This document shows, one piece after another, positions 25,523 to 33,113 of a DNA stretch of 64,000 bases (positions within the stretch are counted from its first letter, which is position 1; every line of letters begins with the position of its first letter). Below the pieces are notes generated by a model. The model was not told the origin of the DNA. It saw nothing but the letters and a program-made list of their open reading frames with translations, and did no database searches. The translations under genes and the position numbers were made by a program. The stretch is from the NCBI GenBank assembly GCA_910578985.1, contig CAJTSF010000001.1, positions 186,001 to 250,000 of the forward strand, read 5' to 3'. The stretch comes from an uncultured Odoribacter sp. (GTDB taxonomy: Bacteria > Bacteroidota > Bacteroidia > Bacteroidales > Marinifilaceae).

Positions 25523-26677
25523 ATGGCAAAAGCAACGAACCCGTTCATCGTAACCGGTAAAATCGAGCCCGAGTATTTCTGCGGCCGGGTGGAGGAATCG
25601 GCACGGCTGGTCAAATCCGTGACCAACGGAAACAATCTGGTCATCATCTCCCCCCGACGAATGGGAAAAACCGGATTAATTCGATTCTGCTACGAAAAAC
25701 CGGAGATAAAAGACGATTACTACACCTTTTTCATCGACATCCTCCACACCTCGAGCCTACGGGAGTTCACTTACCTGCTCGGCCGTGAGATATACGAAAC
25801 ACTTTTGCCCCGCAGCCGCAAAATGGCCAACCTGTTTATCCAGGCCATCCGGTCCATCAGCGGGAAATTCGGATACGACCCGATTTCCGGGGTTCCGGCA
25901 TTCAACATCGAATTGGGCGACATCGTGCGTCCGGAATATACCCTGGATGAAATTTTCAGCTACCTGGCAAATGCGGACAAACCATGCGTCGTGGCAATCG
26001 ACGAATTCCAGCAAATCGCCAAATACCCGGAAAAAAACATAGAAGCCCTTCTGCGCACACACATCCAGAATACAGGCAACTGCCACTTCATTTTCGCCGG
26101 CAGCGAACGCCACATGATGCAGGAGATGTTCACTTCGGCGGCACGCCCCTTCTACCACAGCGCGGACATGCTGGAACTGAAAGCCATCGAACCCCAAATC
26201 TACATCCCGTTCATCGTCAGCCATTTTGAGAAACGCAACCGGCAAATCGCAGCCGGGCATGTGGAAAAAGTTTACCGCCTCTTTAAAGGACACACATACT
26301 ACATCCAGAAAACCTTCAACGAAGCCTTTGCCGACACCCCCGAAGGAGAGGAATGCACGCTCGAAACCATACGTGCCGCCATCGACACGATGATTGCATC
26401 GAACGACACGATATTCCGCGAAATCCTCTCGAACATCCCGGAAAAACAAAAAGCACTGCTTTACGCCATCGCCAAAGACGGCGAGACGGAACGGATCACA
26501 TCCGCAGAATTCATCAGACGCCACAGCCTGCCCTCCGCAAGCTCCGTCCAGTCAGCAACCAAGAAACTGCTTGAAAAAGACATCATCACCGAAATCAACA
26601 AAACCTTTTCCGTCACAGACAAACTTTTTGCCATGTGGATCAACGGATTGTACGGCACCCAAACGTATCTGACCTGA
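25523..26677 (+). CDS. AAA-family ATPase (archaeal-ATPase-like), function unknown
   Basis: 384 residues. The P-loop is SPRRMGKTGLI (about residues 45-55) and Walker B is CVVAIDEFQQI; FIFAGSERHMMQEMF looks like the sensor-1 strand. The C-terminal ~80 residues (TSAEFIRRHSLPSASSVQSA) look like a winged helix. Proteins of this kind are scattered widely in Bacteroidetes and archaea and their substrates are unknown. The stop is 1 nt before the pnuC start, so it is cotranscribed with the transporter and thiamine diphosphokinase genes. No thiamine-related motif is seen in it; the linkage may be incidental. Confidence 0.85.
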   Translation: MAKATNPFIVTGKIEPEYFCGRVEESARLVKSVTNGNNLVIISPRRMGKTGLIRFCYEKPEIKDDYYTFFIDILHTSSLREFTYLLGREIYETLLPRSRKMANLFIQAIRSISGKFGYDPISGVPAFNIELGDIVRPEYTLDEIFSYLANADKPCVVAIDEFQQIAKYPEKNIEALLRTHIQNTGNCHFIFAGSERHMMQEMFTSAARPFYHSADMLELKAIEPQIYIPFIVSHFEKRNRQIAAGHVEKVYRLFKGHTYYIQKTFNEAFADTPEGEECTLETIRAAIDTMIASNDTIFREILSNIPEKQKALLYAIAKDGETERITSAEFIRRHSLPSASSVQSATKKLLEKDIITEINKTFSVTDKLFAMWINGLYGTQTYLT

Positions 26678-26678
26678 C

Positions 26679-27254
26679 ATGGAACAACTATTGGAATATT
26701 TCGGTGCTTTCAGCGGTCTGCTTTACCTGTTCCTGGAAATCAGGCAGCACCGCGCCATGTGGATAGTCGGCATCCTGACTTCCCTTTTCTACATTTTTGT
26801 CTTCTTCTTTTCCAAGATATATGCGGATATGGGGCTGAACGTCTACTACGTTGCCATCAGCATCTACGGTTTCCGGAAATGGACACAGGGCAAAAAGCAG
26901 GAAGAGATACTCTACCGCACCCTGACTCCCCGCCTGCTTGCGGGAGTACTGCTTGCCATCGCCGCCCTGTTCGCCCTGCTCTACAACATTCTGTACCGCC
27001 TGACCGACTCGCCGATACCCGTCGGCGACGCATTCACCACAGCCGTCGGCATCGTCGCCACCTGGATGGTGGCGCGGCGCATCATCGAGCACTGGATATT
27101 CTGGATTGTCGCCAATGGCGTCTCCGTCTGGCTTTATTACCAACGCGGGCTTTACCCCACCCTGTTTCTCTACACTTGCTACGCCATATTGGCTGCCATC
27201 GGATGGTACGCCTGGAAAAAGAAAGGAACAAAAAGACATGATAACACCTTATGA
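26679..27254 (+). CDS. pnuC: PnuC-family vitamin transporter, probably for thiamine
   Basis: 191 residues with about seven membrane helices. Family features: LEIRQHRAMWIVGILTSLFY near the N-terminus, MGLNVYYVAISIYGFRKW, and VANGVSVWLYYQRGLYPT near the C-terminus. PnuC proteins move nicotinamide riboside; relatives linked to thiamine genes (called PnuT) are predicted or shown to move thiamine. Here the next gene encodes thiamine diphosphokinase and overlaps by 17 nt, so thiamine is the likelier substrate. No TPP riboswitch is present before it, as it follows the ATPase gene by 1 nt. Confidence 0.9.
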   Translation: MEQLLEYFGAFSGLLYLFLEIRQHRAMWIVGILTSLFYIFVFFFSKIYADMGLNVYYVAISIYGFRKWTQGKKQEEILYRTLTPRLLAGVLLAIAALFALLYNILYRLTDSPIPVGDAFTTAVGIVATWMVARRIIEHWIFWIVANGVSVWLYYQRGLYPTLFLYTCYAILAAIGWYAWKKKGTKRHDNTL

Positions 27255-27888
27255 TTGCATCATCGTGGCAAACGGCCATTTCCCGCAAACCGCTTTGCCG
27301 CTCCGCCTTTTGCGCCAAGCCTCCGTCGTCATTGCCTGCGACGGAGCGGTAGCGGCACTGAACAACGCCGGCATCATCCCGACCGCCATCGTCGGCGACC
27401 TCGACAGCCTTTCGCTCCGGTTCCGCGAACAGTATGCCGACCGTCTCTACCCGGTGGAGGACCAAGAGGTGAACGACCTCACCAAATCCATCCGGTTCGC
27501 CCGCCAAGCCGGACAGCAGGAAATCTTGATTCTCGGGGCAACCGGACTGCGCGAAGACCACACGCTGGGAAACATCTCCCTCCTGATGGAACACGCGCCC
27601 CTTTTCCGCCGAATCGAAATGCTTTCGGACTACGGGCTATTCACCCCGCTCCTGCAAACGACAACCCTCAAAAGCCGTCCGGGCATACAAGTATCCCTGT
27701 TCTCCCTTTCCCCCTCCGGCACGCTCTCCACCTCCGGACTGCGCTGGCCTATCCGCAACCGGCAACTGACCGCCTGGTGGCAAGGCACCTTGAACGAAGC
27801 GACCGGAAACTCTTTCACCATCACACTCTCCCCGGACGCCCGAATACTTGTCTACCGCACCCTGCTCCGCAAACCGCTCAAAACTTGA
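27238..27888 (+). CDS. Thiamine diphosphokinase
   Basis: 216 residues from the ATG at 27238 (MITPYDCIIVANGHF), which overlaps the end of pnuC by 17 nt; the frame is open further upstream but only inside pnuC. The catalytic domain shows ACDGAVAAL, IVGDLDSL and DQEVNDLTKSI, then LGATGLREDHTLGN, the ATP- and thiamine-binding residues of the family. It converts thiamine to thiamine diphosphate with ATP. The last 11 nt overlap the convergent gene at 27878-28453. Confidence 0.93.
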   Translation: MITPYDCIIVANGHFPQTALPLRLLRQASVVIACDGAVAALNNAGIIPTAIVGDLDSLSLRFREQYADRLYPVEDQEVNDLTKSIRFARQAGQQEILILGATGLREDHTLGNISLLMEHAPLFRRIEMLSDYGLFTPLLQTTTLKSRPGIQVSLFSLSPSGTLSTSGLRWPIRNRQLTAWWQGTLNEATGNSFTITLSPDARILVYRTLLRKPLKT

Positions 27889-28453
27889 AACCCACGGTTG
27901 CGCATAAAGTGCCACAATTATAACCGCCATAGAATTCACGATATCCCAAATAATACTCTAATCCAAACACACAACGTCTATACTCAAAATCCACCCCAAA
28001 ATCACATAATCCAAAATCCACAAAATTACCCAAATAAATTTCCTTATATTCTTCATATCTATTATATTCCTTGTATATCTCCAGAAGAGCATAATTCAAA
28101 AAAGATCCGATTTTCAAGACAAGATTCCATTTGTAGGAAAGATTAAACCTGTAAGCAGCCAAAAAATTCATCCGAAGAAAAAGGTGATCCAAACCATATA
28201 TATCATCAATACAATCACTATGAGAACTTATCCAAGCAAACTCCAACGCAGGCATCAAAGACCAATTCCTTGCCAACGGTTTCTCCAAACCGATCCCTAT
28301 CTTGCCAACAGGATGACAATGCCCCCAATATTCGGAATAATCATAATTACAAAAAGACACACCCGATCCCGCCCTCATATTCCACGTCACCTGTGCCGAA
28401 GCGCTCTCCACGCAGAACACCACGCATAATAAAACAAACCACTTTTTCACCAT
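27878..28453 (-). CDS. Small predicted outer-membrane beta-barrel protein, last gene of the caspase operon
   Basis: 191 residues. A signal peptide (KKWFVLLCVVFCVESASAQ) is followed by alternating hydrophobic and aromatic strands (VGKIGIGLEKPLARNWSLMP, GLCDFGVDFEYRRCVFGLEY) ending in ...VGFKF, the terminal Phe typical of outer-membrane barrels. Tyr and Phe are very frequent. No specific family recognised; PorT-like eight-stranded barrels look most similar in style. It starts 40 nt after the caspase gene with no promoter box between them, so it is probably cotranscribed. Confidence 0.75.
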   Translation of the reverse strand: MVKKWFVLLCVVFCVESASAQVTWNMRAGSGVSFCNYDYSEYWGHCHPVGKIGIGLEKPLARNWSLMPALEFAWISSHSDCIDDIYGLDHLFLRMNFLAAYRFNLSYKWNLVLKIGSFLNYALLEIYKEYNRYEEYKEIYLGNFVDFGLCDFGVDFEYRRCVFGLEYYLGYREFYGGYNCGTLCATVGFKF

Positions 28454-28493
28454 TCAAAAAATTAAAGTGAATACTAACTACCACTAAACAAAC

Positions 28494-30083
28494 TCAAAAC
28501 TGCAACTTCTCCCACTTCCCCCTCAACCGGTCGGAAACATGCACCGAAGGTGTCTGCAACTTATCGTTCTCCAACATCGAATTCTTCTTCACTTCGAAAG
28601 AAAGATTCCTGAACAAATCACCGAAGTTCACCTTCCCCCTCGTCTTCTTCAACTGGTCTAACAGGAAATAAGTGAACATCCCGTGCCGTTTCTCCTGATA
28701 TGACAACGCCGTTTCATCCCCCGACGCGGCGGTAAACACCACCATATTCCCACCCAACACCTCATTCTTCGGCTTGATTGCCACCCCACGGGCAGCCACC
28801 AACGCTTGCCCGCTTCCGCGCTTCACCCCGCTGAAACAAGCGTCCAGCAAAACAGTGATATTCTGCGCGGGCATCTTCGCCAAACGTCCGTAAAGCTCGC
28901 TCAACTTGAAACAAGTCGTAACATCTTTCGGGAAACCGTCTGTCGGTATCAAATAAGCCGCCTTGTCCTTTTCGTCCGGCATCCCATGACCGGCATAATA
29001 AAACACAATCTTGCCTCGCCCCTCCGTCACATTCGCCATCGTCTCCATCCAATTCAGCGCCCGCTTGATATCTGTATAGGAAGCATCCGAAAACATCCGT
29101 ATCTGCTTCTCCGGAATGCCGAATGTCTTCAGGCAATACTCTTTGAATACTTTTCCATCGCGCAACGCATAATCTACCTTCGGCACGTCCTCGTAGTTCT
29201 CATTCGCGATGATAACGCAATACGTATCCCTGTTCTTGTCCGAAACCACCACGGGAATATTCATATCCACGTCCACCGGCAATTCCTCCGGCTTCTTCAA
29301 TGCCCATGCTCCATTGCTTGCGACCGCCGTACCCTCGGCTTGCGATCGCACTTGAGGCTTTGGCTGAGGTTGAGGTTGCGTCTGTGCCACACGATTCTGA
29401 CGCGCTTTCGCTGCCTTTTCAGCCCAGAAATTAGGAGCCGGCACTGCTTTTGCCGTCGCTCGTGCTTCCCGTTGCGCCAACATCGCTTCCCGTTGGGCTA
29501 ATATCGCTTTCTGCTTTGCCTCTTTTTTCAACTTTTTTGCCGCCAACTCATTCGCTGCCTCTTCCTTCGCCTTCCTATCCCTTTCCGCTTTCAAAAAAGC
29601 CCTGTTCGCCGATGCAACCACCATTCCCCCTTCCCCGGAAGGCCAAAGCTCCTTTCCTTCCCGCAAAGCCTTCTCATCCACACCCGCAGGCATCGTCAGC
29701 ACCAACTCGAAATTATTCCGGAAAGCATACCTCCCGATATGCCGCACCGAAGCCGGCAACTTCACCGAAACCAACTGACGGAACTCATTGAAGGCATAGC
29801 GGTCAATATCCTCAATACCCTCCTCCATAGTCAGACTGACCGTCGAATAATTCATTCCGCTCTTGAATGTGCTAACCCGCTTGACCGGAAAACTCTTCCC
29901 TTTATGCTCCACACGGGCAGGCACCACCACATCTGCGACACCATAATCAAAGGAAGTCACACAAGCCCCCTCTTTCTCCACCTTGCATCTGAAATTCACA
30001 CCTTTATACACATAATTAAAACGCTGCGCCAACACACCCTCCACGGCAACGGCTAATAAAACAATAAATAATATCCTTTTCAT
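28494..30083 (-). CDS. Exported caspase-fold (C14) protease with leucine-rich N-terminal domain
   Basis: 529 residues. A signal peptide (ILFIVLLAVAVEGVLAQ) is followed by a BspA-like LRR_5 unit (about 85-130: IEDIDRYAFNEFRQLVSVKL), an Ala/Lys/Glu/Arg-rich coiled coil (about 160-215), a Pro/Gln spacer (TQPQPQPKPQ), and a C-terminal caspase p20-like domain. The catalytic dyad is His366 in YYAGHG and Cys416 in LLDACFSG, both intact. These caspases usually cut after Lys or Arg, and YCVIIANENYEDVP is the domain's first strand. It is exported, so its substrates are in the periplasm or outside. It is third in a four-gene operon of exported proteins. Confidence 0.92.
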   Translation of the reverse strand: MKRILFIVLLAVAVEGVLAQRFNYVYKGVNFRCKVEKEGACVTSFDYGVADVVVPARVEHKGKSFPVKRVSTFKSGMNYSTVSLTMEEGIEDIDRYAFNEFRQLVSVKLPASVRHIGRYAFRNNFELVLTMPAGVDEKALREGKELWPSGEGGMVVASANRAFLKAERDRKAKEEAANELAAKKLKKEAKQKAILAQREAMLAQREARATAKAVPAPNFWAEKAAKARQNRVAQTQPQPQPKPQVRSQAEGTAVASNGAWALKKPEELPVDVDMNIPVVVSDKNRDTYCVIIANENYEDVPKVDYALRDGKVFKEYCLKTFGIPEKQIRMFSDASYTDIKRALNWMETMANVTEGRGKIVFYYAGHGMPDEKDKAAYLIPTDGFPKDVTTCFKLSELYGRLAKMPAQNITVLLDACFSGVKRGSGQALVAARGVAIKPKNEVLGGNMVVFTAASGDETALSYQEKRHGMFTYFLLDQLKKTRGKVNFGDLFRNLSFEVKKNSMLENDKLQTPSVHVSDRLRGKWEKLQF

Positions 30084-30089
30084 TCCTAT

Positions 30090-30956
30090 TCATTTTTTCT
30101 TGACAACAACCAATTTTTCAATCACCTGCATCTCAGTATCATGTTTACGGCATCTCGCCAACCACCGCCGGAACTCCTCCCCCTCCAACTCCCTCGGCAA
30201 AGCCTCCTCCCCGCCTCCGTCCGCCGCTTTCACGAACGCCCGTGGCGAAAACACCACATAAACAATATTCCGCTCAATCTCCCGCTCACAAGTCATCATA
30301 TACTCATCCACCATCCCCCGCTCCGCAACAGGAGCCTCCCCTGTATGAAAAAAAAGATAACGCCGGTTCGCCTGCACCCTGTAAATCCCATCCGTCTGCT
30401 CCCGATAAGGCAACAGGCAATACACTTTCCCATCTGTATCCGACAAATAAACAGCCAGATAACCGTTCACCGGAGAAATAAACGAAAGATACAGGTCATC
30501 CCCCTCATAAAAAACCTCTCCCTCGCACCTCTCCTCCGTCCCGTTGCGCAAAATACGCACCCTCACCTCCGCCTTCGCGGCAAGCACCTCCCGCGCACGC
30601 CCCCTCACCGAAACCCTCACGACCAGCATCTCCTGCTCATAGCAAATAGCGTAAACAGGCACCCCGACGGTCTCTATCCATTCCCCTTTCACCTCACTGC
30701 CGCCAACGGAAAAGAAGTCCACCTTCCCATCCCCGTTCCGGTTTCCGACCAGCGTCATATTCGTTTGCGACACCATCGTACCGAAAGCCTTCGCCAACGC
30801 CTCTATCTTGGCTCGCTCAAGCGCCACGCGTTTCGCCTCCTCCAACGTCATGTTTTCAGGCGCATGATAAACATACTCCGCCTCCAGCGTCTCCACCTTC
30901 TGTGCGCAAAGCGACCCCACACCCAGAACAAAAAGAACGGACAACAACCCCTTCAT
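30090..30956 (-). CDS. Exported DUF4384-domain protein linked to the caspase gene
   Basis: 288 residues from the ATG at 30956 (MKGLLSVLFVLGVGSLCAQ, a signal peptide); the frame extends upstream only into the previous gene. The N-terminal half has MTLEEAKRVALERAKIEALA and looks like the domain common to exported Bacteroidetes proteins of this operon type. The middle (YLSFISPVNGYLAVYLSDTD, then YRVQANRRYLFF) fits DUF4384, a beta-rich surface-interaction domain often found with caspase or kinase partners. The stop is 6 nt before the caspase start, which indicates co-translation and probably joint function. Biochemical role unknown. Confidence 0.85.
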   Translation of the reverse strand: MKGLLSVLFVLGVGSLCAQKVETLEAEYVYHAPENMTLEEAKRVALERAKIEALAKAFGTMVSQTNMTLVGNRNGDGKVDFFSVGGSEVKGEWIETVGVPVYAICYEQEMLVVRVSVRGRAREVLAAKAEVRVRILRNGTEERCEGEVFYEGDDLYLSFISPVNGYLAVYLSDTDGKVYCLLPYREQTDGIYRVQANRRYLFFHTGEAPVAERGMVDEYMMTCEREIERNIVYVVFSPRAFVKAADGGGEEALPRELEGEEFRRWLARCRKHDTEMQVIEKLVVVKKK

Positions 30957-30960
30957 CTTC

Positions 30961-31638
30961 TCACCACCCCAAGATGCCGTCCAGTTTCCCGTGCAACTCC
31001 TCCGCCTTCCCCTCCAGTTGCTCGCGGACCGCCTTCCTCGCGGCAGCCTTCGCCATCGCACTGTTATAGGCGATACGCACCAGCACCTCCTTGTTCCGGT
31101 TCCGCAACGTGCGGTAAACCTCCACCACCACGATTACCCGTCCGATGCTCTGCGCAATCACATTCTTCGACGCCATCACCGTCTGCGTCACGGATTCCGC
31201 CTCTCCCGCTTCCAACTGTTTGTTCGCCACCGAATTTTCCACCAGTGCCGTAATCTCCGTCTGAATCTGTCCCGCCAGATTCTGTTTCGCCAACTCCATC
31301 GCCTGCATCTTCGCCGCATCGTAATTCGAACCCACGCTCATCGCCTCCGCCATCAAATACTTCGGGAACATATCCTCGTCATACTCCATCTGCATGAGAT
31401 ACGACTTGTCCAACTGCTTCTCCACCGGCAACGCCCCCGGCGCCGCCTGCCACCCCTCATGCTGCAACCTCTTTCCCTCCTTACGTGCCGCCTTCGTCGC
31501 CTTCTCCTGAAGTTCCGCCTTGGAAGCCTTCACGAGGGCTTTACGTTCATCCAACTGTTCTTTTGAAATTTGACCCGATGCGATGGAAACCATTCCGAGT
31601 AACAACACCGACAACACCATTTTCGCTGCTTTCATCAT
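30961..31638 (-). CDS. Exported helical protein of unknown function, first gene of the caspase operon
   Basis: 225 residues with a signal peptide (AKMVLSVLLLGMVSIASG). It is rich in Lys, Ala and Glu and predicted helical in its first third (KALVKASKAELQEKATKAAR). The central part MAEAMSVGSNYDAAKMQAME LAKQNLAG resembles the LPP20-like lipoprotein fold, and VGRVIVVVEVYRT-like strands follow, but no lipobox is present. The stop lies 4 nt before the DUF4384 gene. Starts at 31638 and 31635 (ATGATG) are equally possible. I do not recognise a function. Confidence 0.78.
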   Translation of the reverse strand: MMKAAKMVLSVLLLGMVSIASGQISKEQLDERKALVKASKAELQEKATKAARKEGKRLQHEGWQAAPGALPVEKQLDKSYLMQMEYDEDMFPKYLMAEAMSVGSNYDAAKMQAMELAKQNLAGQIQTEITALVENSVANKQLEAGEAESVTQTVMASKNVIAQSIGRVIVVVEVYRTLRNRNKEVLVRIAYNSAMAKAAARKAVREQLEGKAEELHGKLDGILGW

Positions 31639-31711
31639 GAATCACGTTTTATGCCCGCAGCTCCCGAACCGGACGGTTTTTCCTGAAATTCAAATGCAAA
31701 CCATAAGACAT

Positions 31712-31747
31712 AAAAAACGCGGGATCTGTACTTTTCGCTTATCCCGC
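31712..31747 (-). terminator. Rho-independent terminator in the leader of the caspase operon
   Basis: On the minus strand GCGGGAT pairs with ATCCCGC across a 15-nt loop and is followed by GTTTTTT. Confidence 0.7.
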
Positions 31748-32003
31748 ATACTGGGCCTTCGCATTGCCTTTGGTCAAGGATAAGCAAAGCAGAGCCCACG
31801 CTAATATGCAAACATGAAACGACAAGTCGTCCCTCGTCGTACGATAAGCACATTCATGGACATCTACTCTTGCTTTACCATGTGACCAATCATGAAGTTG
31901 CGAAGTTCAGTATGCCACAGATAAAACGTTAAGTAAACGTCTTTTCCATCATATAGTGCAATCCCGCCCTCCCGTCCCCGATGGAAACTTTAGCGTGAGA
32001 CTG
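31712..32003 (-). ncRNA. Candidate structured small RNA or terminated leader ahead of the caspase operon
   Basis: The 669-nt gap 31639-32307 has no convincing gene. On the minus strand a promoter box (32009-32016) faces toward a clear terminator at 31712-31747, bounding about 290 nt. Inside are several self-complementary segments, for example ACGACTTGTCGT near 31821-31832 and a GGGC ... GCCC pair enclosing 31754-31797. Start codons are present but no reading frame has a recognisable protein. It could be an independent sRNA or an attenuated leader, because the terminator lies 74 nt before the first gene of the operon. No known RNA family was recognised. Confidence 0.4.
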
Positions 32004-32008
32004 CGTTG

Positions 32009-32016
32009 CAAATTTA
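32009..32016 (-). promoter_or_regulatory. Promoter -7 box (TAAATTTG) for the candidate RNA/leader
   Basis: The minus strand reads TAAATTTG. There is no TTTG 19-21 nt upstream, so the match is to the -7 element only. Confidence 0.4.
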
Positions 32017-32259
32017 AGCAAATAAGTCATACCGTGATATTACTCACTGCTTTTTTCCAACACAAAATTACCCCCATATTCAGACCATCAACATCGGAAG
32101 AATATGGAACGTGAATCAGCCATCAACGGGAGAATCCCGTTTCAAGGCAGGAAGAAGTGCACAGCAACCATTCTGCTATGCCAACGTAATTTTTCAATCA
32201 GGAAAACTTTATTTTCAAGTCTAACACATTGTTGAATTAAAAAAATCCGCACTCTTGTA

Positions 32260-32286
32260 GTCGGAAATATTTGCAATTATTCCGAC
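32260..32286. promoter_or_regulatory. Palindromic operator-like site upstream of the broken AbiE-like locus
   Basis: GTCGGAA (32260-32266) and TTCCGAC (32280-32286) are perfect inverted copies separated by 13 nt, ending 21 nt before the antitoxin-like ATG at 32308. AbiEi-type antitoxins repress their own promoters through inverted repeats, so this may be the old operator. Confidence 0.45.
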
Positions 32287-32307
32287 CAAAATATAATCAA
32301 TATTTAT

Positions 32308-32643
32308 ATGCAAAACGCTATAATTAAAAAGATTAGAAGAAAAATAACTCATGGCAGATTTGGAGAGGTTTACTTCGTATCATCCTTCCCACAATATGAC
32401 GTGGAATATATTACGTATCCATCTGTATTTGAACCAATAACAGAGATTGCCAAAAGGAATCAAGTTGTAATCATTCCGACAGGAACCACTGCAGCAAACC
32501 GCCTGGGATTTTCCACGCAGGTCCCCATGAATACAAATTTTCTTGAACGTAAAGAAACTATCATGTGCAAACTGCGCTTCTCGATGTGGATTACGACAAG
32601 GATTTACCTGTCCATATTCAACTTGTACCCAATGAAGAGTTGA
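32308..32643 (+). pseudogene. Internally deleted DUF6088/AbiEi-like antitoxin remnant
   Basis: The 111-residue frame starts like DUF6088 proteins (IIKKIRRKITHGRFGEVYFV, QYDVEYIT), then jumps at about residue 37 to the family's later segment (YPSVFEPITEIAKRNQ, then VVIIPTGTTAANRLGFSTQV). The winged-helix part normally between them, roughly 40 residues, is missing without a frame change. After PMNTNFLERKE the family's C-terminal half is also absent and the frame runs on in a shifted register over the following toxin fragment. I therefore call it a decayed type IV antitoxin gene. The assignment rests on recalled family motifs, not a search. Confidence 0.65.
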
Positions 32644-32789
32644 TGCCCGCATATGAGGCAGATTACAACGAGATGAAGAAAAGTTTCATTTATGGCGATA
32701 CTCTAAATTTTAGAGAATTGATGGAAAAGATAAAGATTCTTCAAGAAAGATATAGTATCATTGAAACATGCAGTCCAGCTACTACCTGA
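32553..32789 (+). pseudogene. C-terminal fragment of an AbiEii-like nucleotidyltransferase toxin
   Basis: In the frame starting after the stop at 32550, about 78 codons encode QTALLDVDYDKDLPVHIQLV and then PAYEADYNEMKKSFIYG and FRELMEKIKILQERY, which match the C-terminal end of AbiEii/AbiGii nucleotidyltransferases (MPxYExDYxxM...IYGxxLxFxxLMxxIKxLQxRF pattern). The catalytic nucleotidyltransferase domain is gone. It overlaps the out-of-frame tail of the antitoxin remnant, so one deletion probably joined the two genes. The toxin cannot be active. Confidence 0.6.
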
Positions 32790-32847
32790 ACTGCACCGCT
32801 CCCATACATTCCCGCTCATATCGTAAAAACCTATGGTATGCCTAAGT

Positions 32848-33018
32848 CTTTTCTATGGGTTTCCCGGGGGTTTGCTAAGAGTTTTCCGGGGAGGAACCCT
32901 GCATGTACCCTGCATGCTCCCTATATCATCTCTACTCGCGAATAGGGATGATGTAGGGTATATGCAGGCATGGAATAGGGTTCCTCCCCGGAAAACCCCC
33001 GGCAAACACATAGAAAGC
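32848..33018. repeat. Long (171-bp) imperfect inverted repeat
   Basis: This fills most of the 324-nt gap 32790-33113. A perfect 20-bp core (GTTTTCCGGGGAGGAACCCT at 32881-32900, complement at 32977-32996) is flanked by outer arms (32848-32870 with 32996-33018, e.g. TTTCTATG ... CATAGAAA and CCGGGGG ... CCCCCGG) and inner arms (32901-32930 with 32946-32976, e.g. CTATATCATC ... GATGATGTAG). The apical loop is near TCTACTCGCGAATAG. No coding capacity, no target-site duplication that I can see. The transcript would fold into one long hairpin. Confidence 0.8.
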
Positions 33019-33113
33019 ACCCGGAAAAAAACTACAACACGACATTGCCCCGTCTCAGGGCACTGTCCTGACCTGATGCGCGCTTTACTGCGGGGGACGG
33101 CGGAGAATTTGTA

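Noticed and set aside
26600..26679. TPP riboswitch ahead of the PnuC-thiamine diphosphokinase pair
   Set aside because: The pair follows the ATPase gene by 1 nt, and no CUGAGA/THI-box-like sequence is present there or in the operon leader at 25507-25522.
29400..29480. Short tandem Gln-Pro codons and Ala/Arg repeats in the caspase gene as a possible unstable repeat
   Set aside because: The units are degenerate and keep the reading frame; they look like an ordinary low-complexity linker.
31635..31853. 72-codon minus-strand frame sharing its end with the first gene of the caspase operon region
   Set aside because: It runs through the hairpin terminator at 31712-31747, has no ribosome-binding site and no recognisable sequence.
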